20,279 nucleotides of DNA from Aureobasidium sp. EXF-3400 (GCA_024195585.1 SWBL01000563.1:1-20279), one strand, 5' to 3'; shown: positions 9,521 to 19,804, counted from the first letter of the stretch. The notes: generated by a model from the sequence alone, not told the origin. Numbers and translations are program-made.

Positions 9521-12500
9521 ATGATACTCCGTCGACTCCTTCCAATCGCTTCCGCATTCTCCTTATTCTCACAGACATGTAATGCTCAAACTATTACTCT
9601 GACCACTCATGTCAGTGCCTGTAGCGCAACCTACACATCTGGCACGTCTACCACAGTCATTCAGTCGACCGTGACTGTTCAACCTACACCATGGACTGAT
9701 GCCGCAGCCAATGGTGGTGCACCATTCGTAATTCGATTGCAGCAAGTGGATGTCTCTGGCTACCCTGATCAAGATACTGCTCCCTACTGGTTGACTGCTA
9801 ACGGAAACACTACTACCAACTCCTCGGTGGCAGCAGTTTACACGATCAACGAGGGCCGACTTGCTATTCTCAATGGCAGTCATATCGCTACGAACTTCAA
9901 CGTCGTTGATCAAGCATTTGGCGTTACTGATTACGATCTGCCTATCAACACGACCTTCTCCGTCAACGACAGAATGTTGAACTGGACCAATCCGCTGTTC
10001 ACCAACGGTACAGCTCAATTCTATAAGTTGCCTCCAGGTCTGCTTGACAATGCTTTGATTCTGGCCAAGTTCCTCGGTCCCATGGAGGCAGAGAGAAGCT
10101 GGAGTCCTGTCATACTCTACGTTGAACCTCTGGTGAACAACGGCACAGGAGTAGACTCGTCTTCGGTTTCGTCTATCTCGTCGATGGGCTCAATGTCTAG
10201 CCCAATGGCTTCTGGCATGTCTTCGGGCATGATGTCTAGCCCAATGGCTTCTGACATGTCTTCAGGCGTGATGTCTGCTCCCTCAATGATGGAGTCCATG
10301 ACATCGTCCTCGGCGAACGCTGTTTTGGGATCCAGCTCAGCTACTGGTGGCAGTTCAGCCAGCACTCCACTTAGCAGTTCGGCATCGATCAGTGGAATCG
10401 GCCCTGTCATTGTCCCAAGCTCGAGCACTGTCAGTACTGCCGCTTCAACGAGCAGTATGCCACCTCAGACGACATACTCCTGCCCCGTCAACAATGGAGA
10501 GACAGTCCAGTCGAACATGGGGGGCACGTACCAACTTGGCTGCAATGAAGCTTTGTCTGGAGGTGGAGCTACTCAACTTGCTGGTTCAGTTACCAACCTC
10601 AATGCCTGTATGATGCTCTGCGATCAAACCGATGGCTGTACGGCATGGACCTTCGACGGTGTTGACAGCTGTTACATAGAAACTGGCACCTCTTCCTCTG
10701 GCATCACATTCCAACCTTCTGCAACACAAGGCACTGTCTCTGGTATTAGGAACGTACCGGCTCGTCCTGGCAGTGTTGGAAGTACCTCCTCAAGCGTCTC
10801 AATGGCTTCTTCTGCTGTTCAGCCCGTCTCATCTGGCATCTCAATAGTCTCCTCCGCCAGCCAACCTGCTTCCTCGGCCTTCAACTCAGGTTCGTCATCA
10901 GTTGTGGGAGTCTCCTCAATTGCTTCCATTCTTTCTTCTGTAGCTTCAGGCTCATCTTCGCTTGCTGTTTCAAGCAATGCTCCGAGCGTGGCATCGAGTG
11001 CTTCAGCCATAAGCATGTCTTCTGTTGCTTCTGCTGTATCTTCTGCTGCAGGCGTAGTCGGTGGTACCTCGTCTATGGCTATTAGCAGCTCGGTCTCCAC
11101 ATCCCCTCTTATCTATGTATCCATAGGCATCCCCGGTGGGGGTGTCAGCTCGGTTGCCACAAGCATGACCACCTCAATGCCTGCAAGCGGTGTCAGTTCG
11201 ACCTCTACTACTGTTGCCGGTCCTGGAAGTGGTTCGTCTCTCTCTAGTGGTTCAAGTACTGGTACAGGTACAGGTTCCGCCCCAGCCGCAACCATGTCTC
11301 AAACCACATATTCCTGCCCATCAGTCAACAACCAAACCGTGATTGATGCCAACGGTGCCATCTACCAGATCAAATGCGACGCAGACACGACATTGGGAGG
11401 CACCAATTATGGCCCTGCACCAGACTTCAATGGTTGTATGCCAATCTGCGATTCTACTCCTGGCTGTGGTGGCTTTACATACACTGGAAATTGCTATCTC
11501 AAAATGCCTGGAAATCTACCACTTCAATTCACGCCAGCTGAGACAAACTACGTTGCTGGTATCAGAAGCGTTGTGGTTCCGGCCGCTACCTCATCCACTG
11601 CAGGCGGTGTCGGCTCTGGAAGTGGCTCAGGTACCGGCTCCGCCCCAGGCGCAACCGTGTCAGCGTCCAGCTATTCCTGCCCAGCAAACAACAATCAGAC
11701 TGTCATTGATTCTAACGGCAGTCCCTATACGATCATGTGTGACGCTGACACGACGTTACCAGGCCAGTATGAGGGCCCTTCTGCAAATTTCAGTGCTTGT
11801 ATGACGGAATGCGACGCTACTGCTGGTTGCGGTGGTTGGACTTACAACGGAGCTTGTTACCTCAAAATTCCTGGCACCAGCACTGTCGAGTTTACATCGG
11901 GTCCTACTGGCCAGGTTGCAGGTATCAGAAACTACACCCAGCCAGTGGCTACCCCTACTAGTAGCCCTCCTCCCACATGTCCCTCCATGAACGGTACAAC
12001 CATCATGGACGCCAGAGGTGCTGTATACAGTATCCAGTGTGAGGCTAATGGCCAGGGTGCGACCCTTCAAATTGTCACCGTCACCGATGGCAATGGCATC
12101 TATTCGTGTTTCGCTGCGTGCGATGCAAACCCGCAATGTGGAGTGTTCGTCTACTCGGGCGATAGTACTATGACCGCAGGAACATGTTATATCAAACAAA
12201 ACGCTGGCAATCCAGCGGTTAACGCAGTTCCGGACACTATCGCCCAGGGCGTTCTGATCTCCTCTGCCACTATTGCTGCACCTTCTTCTGCCACAGCTAC
12301 TGCCTCGTCTTCAGCTTCTTCCTCATCTGCAGCTGCTGCCTTGGGTGGCACTAGTGCTAGTACTGCAGCAGGTACCTCAGCAGGAACTGCAAGTGGCAGC
12401 GCTGCTACAGCTTCACCCGTATGTACCGGCGCTCCTCTGCCTTCTGGTAGCGGTAGTCCTACAGTACTCAACCCTGATGGCTCAACGTCCACTTATAACG

Positions 12501-13136
12501 GTCTGCTGCCCAGCCCAACTCGTTGTGATTTTGGTGATCCGATCGACACTGACGAAGATGACTCGTACTGTGAGATCGATCTTCCCTTCCAGATGACGAT
12601 GTATGGTGGATCCTCAAACGCTACCTTCCCCTCCACTAATGGCGTACGTATCACTACTGTTGAACATATCTTTGACTTTACTGATCTGACTCTAGCTTCT
12701 CACCCTGGTCTCGGGCACCACCGACTACGACAGCTCTCCCGGTCTTCCCAACCCTTACATCCCATTGTATGCCGCCGCTCCCTTCTTCGATGACCTCTTC
12801 AAATCTGGATCCGACCTCGACCAGGGTATCTTCTACAGCTATACAGCTACTGCTGTGACTTACGAGTACCGCCTTATTCGCGCCGGCACAACCGAGACTT
12901 ACCACTTTACCGTCAGCTATGACAGCACCAATCCCGGTGTCTTTGTCTATAGATACTATGATGTCGGTCAGGATCAAGGATCGGCTAGTGCAGCCATTGG
13001 TATCCAAGGATCGTATGATGGTAGCACACAAGTTGCGGTTCAATACTCCAACCAACGCCTAGGCGCCGTCGTGCCCAACTCGACATTGACATGCGATACC
13101 GCCACCACCCCAGCCACTTGTGTCCTCTCCTGTTAG
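9521..13136 (+). CDS. Secreted multi-PAN/Apple-domain protein with Ser-rich stalks
   Basis: Two exons, 9521-12643 and 12696-13136, give 1187 residues. The 52-nt intron has a GTACGT donor, a CTGAC branch and a CTCTAG acceptor; splicing gives NG|LLTLVSG in phase 0. In order: a signal peptide to about residue 22 (QTCNA); an N-terminal module at about 50-205 resembling the DUF7908 type of fungal PAN proteins (from memory); a Ser/Met-rich stalk; four PAN/Apple-like modules starting at Cys321, Cys599, Cys720 and Cys820, each with a C-x3-C-x5-C core such as CMTECDATAGCGGW; and a C-terminal module (about 968-1187) with nidogen-like features (PLYAAAPFFDDL, YHFTVSYDS). No membrane or GPI signal is present at the end, so it is probably secreted or held in the wall by its glycosylated stalks. 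PAN modules bind sugars or proteins; adhesion or matrix binding is inference. Confidence 0.9.
10193..10270 (+). repeat. 39-bp tandem repeat, two copies, in the PAN-protein gene
   Basis: Two 13-codon units (10193-10231 and 10232-10270) encode MSSPMASGMSSGM and MSSPMASDMSSGV. They differ at a few bases only. A degenerate continuation follows, rich in Met and Ser. The length keeps the frame, so copy number could vary without breaking the gene. Confidence 0.85.
11227..11950 (+). repeat. Internal duplication: PAN modules 2 and 3 with their linkers
   Basis: The stretches before each module end alike (ACAGGTTCCGCCCCAGCC near 11270; ACCGGCTCCGCCCCAGGC near 11632). The modules then share the order YSCP, NNQTVID, N-G-x-x-Y, CDADTTL, a Gly-Pro pair, C-x3-C, CGG, CYLK and V-A-G-I-R. 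This pair is closer than either is to modules 1 and 4, which points to duplication of one linker-plus-module unit about 360-400 bases long. Confidence 0.75.
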
Positions 13137-15220
13137 TTTGACAACCCTTTTGCAAGCAACTGAGTATGGTCGAACTTTGGATAATCTCTGGTGAATGGTC
13201 CTTGTATGGCTCGAATGTAAGGAGGGTTGGGCATAGCTAAGGATGTGTTTCTTGTTGCCATTGTCCTTTTGTCGTTTTGATTCTTTCCTCTTGCGCGGAC
13301 TATGAAGATTCGCTGCCATAAGTATTAGTCACATGTATCCTCAAATTGAAATGAGTCGTGGTTTACTACCACATAACGACCTCCCCCATATGCTAAAGAC
13401 TGTCCCAAGGCAGCTGATGAAATGCACGACACTTTCCAAGCCAGGAGCGTGGCCTTGGAAGCACCCTGATATGACACTCTCTCTAGGAAAACCTCTCCTT
13501 CCTAGATACTAATATACACTCTGATAGTTGTAAAAAATTTCTTCATGTCACAGCGAGATGGAGAGCCCATCACAAGCTTGTGACAATGTGAGACATGGTG
13601 AGACTTCAAAGTGTGGAGAAATTTTTCAACCTGAATCTCGAGAGCTTTTGACAGGGTCGCATCTAAAGCATGAATTTTATCGACCACGACGGCTTCAAGA
13701 CAACATTGTGAGCCACATCTAACATTTGGTGGCTTGACTTTTGGGTATGGCATGGCCTACTGGTATCTGAAGCAGCTTAGGAAGTTATGTACTGATTGAA
13801 CATCGCGGAGTGGGTTCTATCCAAATTTGCGATTCTGAAGATTGATCCCGGCAGAAAGCCAGGGCGGACTGCAGTATGTTGTATCTGGTTTTCTCGTCAA
13901 GAGGGAGGAGAGGTTGAAATCCAGAGGACATACCCGAGCAGTAATCTAATCATACATAAGCTCTGTAGGCAGTCCGAGACTCCTCAAACCACATCAAACT
14001 CATCAGCAAAGGCACGTTCGACAGTGATGTGGCGTGGACAGCACAAGGGCAGGGTGACACCTTACAACCAAAAAAGTCTTGACTTGCGAAGCAGCCGGAG
14101 CTTGGACAAAGATACTCTGCGAGACCACCCAGCCACCTCATCTCTTGTCTCGACACTTCCTCGCATCTTCTTCCTCACAGAACTCTTGGCGCGTAGTCGA
14201 ACACACATACCGCGGAGGCGCAATACGATGCGAGGAACTTTATCAAATACTGGCAATAATAGCACGTTCTCCCTCTCATTCGTCAAAAACACGCCGGCCA
14301 ATCTTCCGAAAAGCCTCGCACCACCTAGGGCAACTCCCCTGATTCATATACCAAAGCCATGCCCTTGGTCTCGATCAACAAACAAGCCTCTTGATTCCTT
14401 CTCAACCAGAGAATGATAGAAGAACCAGTGGATCCGGCTCAATTCGGATGTCGAGTAAGGATCTAAGACAATCAATAGAGCTTGGAGTCAAGCCACATAA
14501 CGGTCTCGTCCTTGCTCGTCCTTTGGAACAACGGTTTGATCACATCCCTATTCCTGATCTTACCTACGATTGCGAGACCATTGATGGCTTGGTATGGATC
14601 TCGTACTATCTTCGTCGCGATGTGGGACTTGCTCCATCTTGACAAATGTCGAGAGTATGTTTGAGCCTCAGCCTTCTATCGAACCCTTGCGCCTCGTAAG
14701 AGGTCCTACTGCTGTTGTCGTGTATCAGGATCGAGCAGAGTGCTGTAGACACTGCTTTGCTGGGTTGGTATTGCTGTTGGTCAGTATCTTGACGACGAAT
14801 AGCTCTGACGACATCTGAGCAATTACATAACCAAAACCTACACAAAAAATCATCAATACAAAGCACTATTCCATGAATCGAGATGCTAAGTGTTCTAGAA
14901 AACTTCTTGACAGCCACCCCACCGATCTTTCGGCCGTTAGCAGAACCCAAACGTTGAAGATGTGAGACCCGATCCATCTACCATGAAGGTCGAGATCTTT
15001 GAGAGATCCAAGTATACCAAAATCTATTCTATTGGTTCTAGTATATATATATCTCTTTGGTATCCCTGTTGTTTACTCCATCATCAAGCAGCTTTACACT
15101 CATTCACAACACTGATACACTCTCTTCAAAGCTCAAGCTTTAGTCACTCTCTATAATAACTACCACTGCGCTCTTTCCAACGACTACTCTACCGACTACA
15201 CTCTCTACAACATATTCAAG
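13137..15220. other. 2.1 kb intergenic region, no gene recognised
   Basis: The first 200 bases are the likely 3'UTR of the PAN-protein gene. The middle holds several overlapping open frames on both strands (for example 13753-13502 minus, 13796-14416 plus, 14391-14642 plus, 14977-14606 minus), none with a known motif. The stretch 14490-14640 has a somewhat gene-like codon pattern but ends in a stop, and the neighbouring frame continues it. The right end holds the promoter of the next gene. No transposon ends, tRNA or long repeats are seen. Confidence 0.5.
15031..15052 (+). promoter_or_regulatory. TATA box with adjacent inverted CCAAT element
   Basis: ATTGG (15031-15035, CCAAT on the other strand) is followed by TATATATATAT (15042-15052), about 170 bases before the start codon at 15221. 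A pyrimidine-rich leader lies between. This is the clearest core promoter in the window and suggests regulated, possibly strong, expression of the secreted protein downstream. Confidence 0.6.
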
Positions 15221-16039
15221 ATGCGTTTCGAACTTTTCGCTCTTCCTGTACTGGCTGCTATTGCAGAGGCCGCTGCCATTTCCAGCAAGCCTAGCAGTGT
15301 CTGCACGACCTGCCCAGTCACCATTCAGAACACCGATGCTGCTATCTCATCGGTCCTTTCCCTGATGTCCGCACAAAGCCCTAGAGCTGTTCTGACTACC
15401 ACCTCGATCACTGGCTCACCAGTCGCTGCTACTGCAGTTGCAAAGATGAGCACCACCGCTCCTACCTCAGCAAAGCCCACTGCTTCATCAACGACTTCCA
15501 AAGCAAGCACAAGCACAAGCAGCAAGAAGCGCCAACGCCGCGCAGTAACGACTACATCCTCCTCTGTTGTTGCCTCTTCCACACCCGCCGCCAACGGCGC
15601 CTGCTCAAGTATGCCTAACTATGGCTACACCTACACACCATCCAACCCTGCCCCCTCCGCCTTCCTCAAAGACGCCACTCTGCACGCCCAATACATGTCC
15701 GCCTCAGTGCCCGCAAACTACGTCTGGCGCTTTGCAGGCTTCTACGCCTCGGTCTCTCAAGCCGGCTACATGTTCTACACCGAGTTGTCTTCATACTCGC
15801 CTGCCCAATGTGCTGCCATTTGCGATGCCAACACTGCGTGCAAGGGCTTCAACATTTACTTTGAGAGAAGCCCTCAGCTTGTCCCTGGAAACGGGTGTAC
15901 CAACCCTGCTCCTCAGGTGGACGTCAAATGTGCCTTTTACTCGACTGCTGTGAGTGAGGCTAATGCTGTTAACATTGGTTCTTGGAGAAGCTCGTTTAAT
16001 GTGGTCATTACTGGTGGCAATGGATACACCAAGATGTAA
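15221..16039 (+). CDS. Small secreted protein with polybasic site and Apple-like C-terminal module
   Basis: A single exon encodes 272 residues. A signal peptide ends near residue 19 (LAAIAEAAA). Residues 20-125 are rich in Ser, Thr and Ala and carry two Cys (CTTC, 28-31), likely O-glycosylated. The run KKRQRR at 102-107 is a candidate Kex2-type cleavage site that would release the C-terminal half. Residues 125-272 hold six Cys (128, 197, 201, 208, 226, 237). The core CAAICDANTACKGFNIYFE matches the C-x3-C plus aromatic pattern of PAN/Apple folds, and the end (SWRSSFNVVITGGNGY) is typical of an uncharacterised secreted family common in filamentous ascomycetes (from memory). It may bind carbohydrate or the wall; function is unknown. 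It follows another PAN-type gene on the same strand. Confidence 0.9.
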   Translation: MRFELFALPVLAAIAEAAAISSKPSSVCTTCPVTIQNTDAAISSVLSLMSAQSPRAVLTTTSITGSPVAATAVAKMSTTAPTSAKPTASSTTSKASTSTSSKKRQRRAVTTTSSSVVASSTPAANGACSSMPNYGYTYTPSNPAPSAFLKDATLHAQYMSASVPANYVWRFAGFYASVSQAGYMFYTELSSYSPAQCAAICDANTACKGFNIYFERSPQLVPGNGCTNPAPQVDVKCAFYSTAVSEANAVNIGSWRSSFNVVITGGNGYTKM

Positions 16040-16601
16040 AAGAACAGGCAGACTCGACTAAAAAAGTGGTGTTTGACCTTTGTGTTTGATGATTTCTTTT
16101 TTTGCTTGCTTCTTCGATATCCAAATAGTGTCTTTTTTCACATGAATGAACGATTGATGTTCCTACAAACATTCCTCCACTGGACTTATGAGCTACCCAT
16201 GTTCCAAAGTCTGTAACTTCCATTGTACTCCTATCACAGCGAAGAGCCAAGTATGTACTATAGAGAGGCATAATTGTTTTCGGAAGCATAGACGTGTCCA
16301 CAGAGAGCTGATAAGTTGTTGCTTCTGCTGTGGTATATTCTGCGATGCAGCATGAATGTTTCGGTTAGCGTAGAGCCGCTTGATTGATCTCGTGCAGAAC
16401 ATGTCTATGCAAGCAGATGTGTATGAAAATCAATAAGTCTTCTCACTGGCGCGGGTCTCTTCAATGAATGAGGGACTGAAAGACAGAATGCGGAACCTTG
16501 ACAAAGTAAAAATACAAAAAAAAGAAGCTTCTACAAATGCTACAATTGTGCAGACTGTACTTTTATCTCAGACTTAAAGTCTTGAAGAGATATGATCACG
16601 C
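16040..16601. other. Convergent 3' regions of the secreted-protein gene and CWH43
   Basis: The two genes end tail to tail 562 bases apart. T-rich runs follow the plus-strand stop (16090-16140), and an A-rich run at 16505-16525 serves as a T-rich run downstream of CWH43 on minus. No canonical AATAAA was seen on either strand. No gene or repeat was recognised. Confidence 0.55.
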
Positions 16602-19600
16602 TCAAGCATAATATCTAGGCTCATCAAAGACGTGGTATCTGTGTCCTCTGACACCCTCACCCCTGAACATAGCAGGGAAGCGCAGACCCTCAGGAACCTG
16701 ATCTTCAGGGATTTGCTCATTACCACCTTCAGGTTGACCGACGACAAATTTGCCGACCTGTGAACAGAATGTTAGCAAATGTCTCAAGAACGGTAGAAAA
16801 TATGATGGCAGAAGTCTTACCTGAAGTTCAGTGTCAGTGATGGTGCCTCTGGAAACTCTGGCGTATCCTGATCTTCTTAAGCCCTTGTACAAAATGTACT
16901 CGCACCATCTGTCCCAGTCGTCGCTGGGGTCAATATCTCTCATACCACTACGCTCAGAGACGTAGGTGTTGTAGTTACCCTGTCCGGTCTTGGTGACCAG
17001 GTAAGAGAGCAGGATGGAAGGACGAGACGTTGAGCCCATGAGATCAGCCAGATACTCGGATTGCAAGCGTCTATCCTCAGGGTCTTCTTCTTGACCAGAG
17101 TGGAAGACGAAGACGTCAATCATCTCACCATAGGCATCAAGAGTAGCGTGGATGGCAGGCGCGAGCTCACCAACTGGCGAAGGAAGCAGATGGTGAGTGG
17201 AGTTCACAATGGGGAACTTGGAGAGCAGAGCGCAGCCCCATGTGTGCTTGTTAGGACCCGGTCCGTAGTCGACGTACATGCCAAGTTCCTCAGCGAGATA
17301 TTGAGTCGAGTCACGGTTACCCATAATGATACGCTGAGTATCTGACTCCAGCAGACCCAGGACATCAAGCTCCATCTCCTTGACAAGTGCACCAATACGA
17401 CGCTCTGATGTCCACATGGGGTTGTCAAGACCGAAGTGGGTTGTCCAAATACCAGCTGTGACACTCTTCTCAGGTGCGTGGTAAGGAGTGTAGTCGTAGG
17501 TAGGGAAGCGGAGGTACGAGATAGAAGCGCCCAAAAGTTGAAGCCCGATCAAGATGTAGATGTAGTGGGAACGTTGCTTACGAGCATAAGGGTTGGCAGG
17601 GGCAGGCTTAGAGCGTTTGGTCTCGGAAGCAGTAGCAGAGAAGACACCGCAACCGATAAAGAGCATCATGGTAGTCATGACCCAGTCGGTGTGCTCACGC
17701 ATGAGGGGACCACCGGGCACAAAAGCGTATGCAACAACCCAGACGTGAGCAAGGACCAAGATGTTGTAGAACATGAAACCAGTGAAGAAGGTGCGACCAG
17801 GGGGGTAACGAGCAGCGTTGCCAATCAAAACAGGAGCAGCAGCCATCAAGTAGGTAGCAAGTGCGAGACCACCATAGAAGCCTGACCAGTGAGAGAAGGC
17901 TGTGAGGAAAGCGGCACCAAGAGCACCAATGCCGTAGAAAGTCCAGCTGCGAGCAAAGACAGGATAGTAGATACCAATGAGCAGACCGAAACCCATGGCA
18001 AGGAAGGTGTAGTTGCCGTGGGGTACAGCAATAGGACCGCGGATTGGGAAGCCTTCCCAAACCCACGAGATCATGGTACTTGAGTCGGAAAGGAGAGAGT
18101 GCATTCCAAACAGAAGACCAGCAAAACCCAGAGCAGCTGGGAAAGAAGAGCCGTTCACAGCCTTGTAACCAGGCACATCACCACGAGGGTCAAGCGGCTT
18201 ACGAGTGACTCTCAAGATGGCAACAATGGCAAGAATGAGACCAGTGTAGTTCCAGCCACCGTTCTCTGCGTGAACAGCAGGCCAGATTGGATTGTTGGTT
18301 TGGCAAGCATACTTTGCAACACTTGAAGTGAGCAGACCAAGGGTGAAAGCCGAGATACGAGCTTCGAGTCGGGCAGGCTGAGCACGCTCCGACCACCAAG
18401 TAGCAGACCACGCAAGAGCTGACATGAAGATGGAAAAGCCAACAGCGAACAAGCGGTACTCGGGTGTGGGAATCAGGAATGCAACAAGGCCTGAGAGTGA
18501 GAGGAAGTGGACGATGCGGATGTTGTGGACAACAGTTCTGCGCAACGAAGCTATACCGAGCAAGAAGGGAGAAATAGGAGCCATGACGAAGGCTTCATAG
18601 CCAGAAATACCCATGTGCCAGAGAGGGAAGTACCAAATCAACAAGCCCAAGCCAGTCAGAACAGACCAGAAGGTGAAGCCGAGGTAGACATCAGCCAAGG
18701 CGTCGAGCATGTCTCCCTTGGAGTAGGTAGTAGCAAAGATCTGACCAACAGGCTTATCCTTTTCCGTCTCGGCAAGCTTGTCGGCCACTCTCTGGTTGTT
18801 GCTGCTCACAGATTTGGTTAGCTCATGCACTTGGGCAAGCATTGTGGTCGCAGCATACCACTATTTGGGAAGCCAGTTGACGTACCCTTTGCTGGTTCCT
18901 TTGGTGTCCTTGACGACCAGCTCGAGGCTGTCGAAGTCGAGGGCAGTGACGGCGTCAAAGGCAACATCCAGGAGGACGAGTGCCCACTCGAAGAAGGCAT
19001 AGATGGTGTAAGCACCAGGCACCTTGTGGACCTTGTGCTGGATGAAGAAGTAGACCAGAGGTACGAGGGTAGCGAAGAAGGCACCACCGAAGACCTTACG
19101 GTAATAGATGGCCTTGGGATTGTTGGGGCTCAAAGCGATACAGCCAAGGGTCCAGGGCAGAGTAGCAACGAGGTAGGAGATCATGAAAATGTCGTGCCAG
19201 TCATGGTCGTCAGTAGACGTGACGTAGGTCCAGCCTCCGCAGGTAAAGGTTCTGAAGATGCCGACACCCAGAATGAACTTGGGCAGGGTCTGGTTGGGTC
19301 TTGCTGTCAAGAGGTACCACAAGGCGACGAGCAGGAAACGAGGGCCTAGGGGTTTGTTCAGACAAAGCTCTTTCTGCCAATGCATGGCTGTACTGACCAG
19401 ATGTGATTGCGATAAAGACTTGGAAGACTGAGCGTTCGGGGTATCGGTCGCCAATGGTGGCAGAGACTGAGGGGAACCATTCGATAGGGTAGCCCTGTGC
19501 AAGTGTTAACAGCAGGTTATACAGAAGGTCTGTCGACAAGACGTACGAAATGCTCGTTCTGGACAATCTTCTCATAGTGGAGAGCACTGGTATTGTCAGT

Positions 19601-19804
19601 ATACTCATTGGGCCAAATGGTAACCAGAAGACTCACATTCCAACTATCAGAGCTCCCAGGAAAGCAGCATAAGCCACTACGGTATGAAGCCACGAGATGT
19701 ATTGGCCCGGAATCTGCATCAAGTTAGCAGCTGTCAATCCAAGTGCGATTGTTGCATCAACTCACCACCGCGACAACGTCGCCATCTTTGTGTTTTGGAG
19801 CCAT
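16602..19804 (-). CDS. CWH43: Cwh43, GPI-anchor ceramide remodelling protein
   Basis: In yeast, Cwh43 puts ceramide into the lipid part of GPI anchors in the secretory pathway. Seven exons, read leftward: 19804-19766, 19713-19637, 19586-19547, 19494-19398, 19345-18886, 18801-16821 and 16757-16602. All junctions keep frame and give about 949 residues, close to yeast (953). Residues 1-238 are the Frag1/DRAM/Sfk1-type membrane domain (PGAP2-like): WLHTVVAYAAFLGALIVG, then EWFPSVSATIGDRYPERSVF. A central block with ten or more membrane segments follows (about 270-670). The C-terminal endonuclease/exonuclease/phosphatase-like domain (about 685-949) has LLESDT, HSGQEEDPEDR, DRWCEYI and SRGTITDTELQVGKF. 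The start MAPKHKDG at 19804 gives the short N-terminus usual in the family; an upstream in-frame ATG at 19996 would add 64 unlike residues. Its clients plausibly include the GPI-anchored Gel enzyme encoded nearby. Confidence 0.95.
16758..16820 (-). other. CWH43: CWH43 intron 6 (63 nt), open in frame
   Basis: The donor is GTAAGA, the branch GCTAAC and the acceptor TTCACAG. Removal restores the conserved TDTELQVGKFVVG. The intron is 63 nt without a stop, so retention would insert 21 mostly hydrophobic residues into the enzyme-like domain. Confidence 0.92.
18802..18885 (-). other. CWH43: CWH43 intron 5 (84 nt) containing an in-frame stop
   Basis: The donor is GTACGT, the branch GCTAAC and the acceptor GAGCAG. 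Splicing joins AAA GG with C AAC (Gly238). The length is a multiple of three and both flanks share one frame, but the unspliced reading meets TAG 16 bases into the intron. An ATG at 18842 within the intron would open a 746-codon frame. Unspliced, the gene therefore looks like two. Confidence 0.9.
19587..19765 (-). other. CWH43: CWH43 introns 1 and 2 flanking a 77-nt exon
   Basis: Intron 1 (19765-19714) has donor GTGAGT, branch GCTAAC and acceptor ATGCAG. Intron 2 (19636-19587) has donor GTGAGT, branch ACTGAC and acceptor ACCAG. Introns 3 (19546-19495; GTACGT..CACAG) and 4 (19397-19346; GTCAGT..CCTAG) follow. Together they cut the first 84 codons into four small exons. Confidence 0.88.

Noticed and set aside
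9521..12793. PAN-protein gene as a single 1090-codon frame
   Set aside because: The tail after residue 1041 (starting VRITTVEHIF) is intron-derived and then out of frame. Removing 12644-12695 gives a continuous domain to 13136 with balanced cysteines.
13571..13582. Perfect palindrome CACAAGCTTGTG
   Set aside because: Twelve bases without loop or context; expected by chance in 20 kb often enough to carry little weight.
13796..14416. 206-codon plus-strand open frame
   Set aside because: The product is Ser/Arg/Thr-rich without motifs, another frame is open over the same bases, and no leader or splice signals support it.
18843..18866. Premature TAG making CWH43 a pseudogene, or two adjacent genes
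   Set aside because: The stop lies inside an intron with GTACGT donor, GCTAAC branch and CAG acceptor. Splicing restores one frame of about 949 residues, the normal family length.
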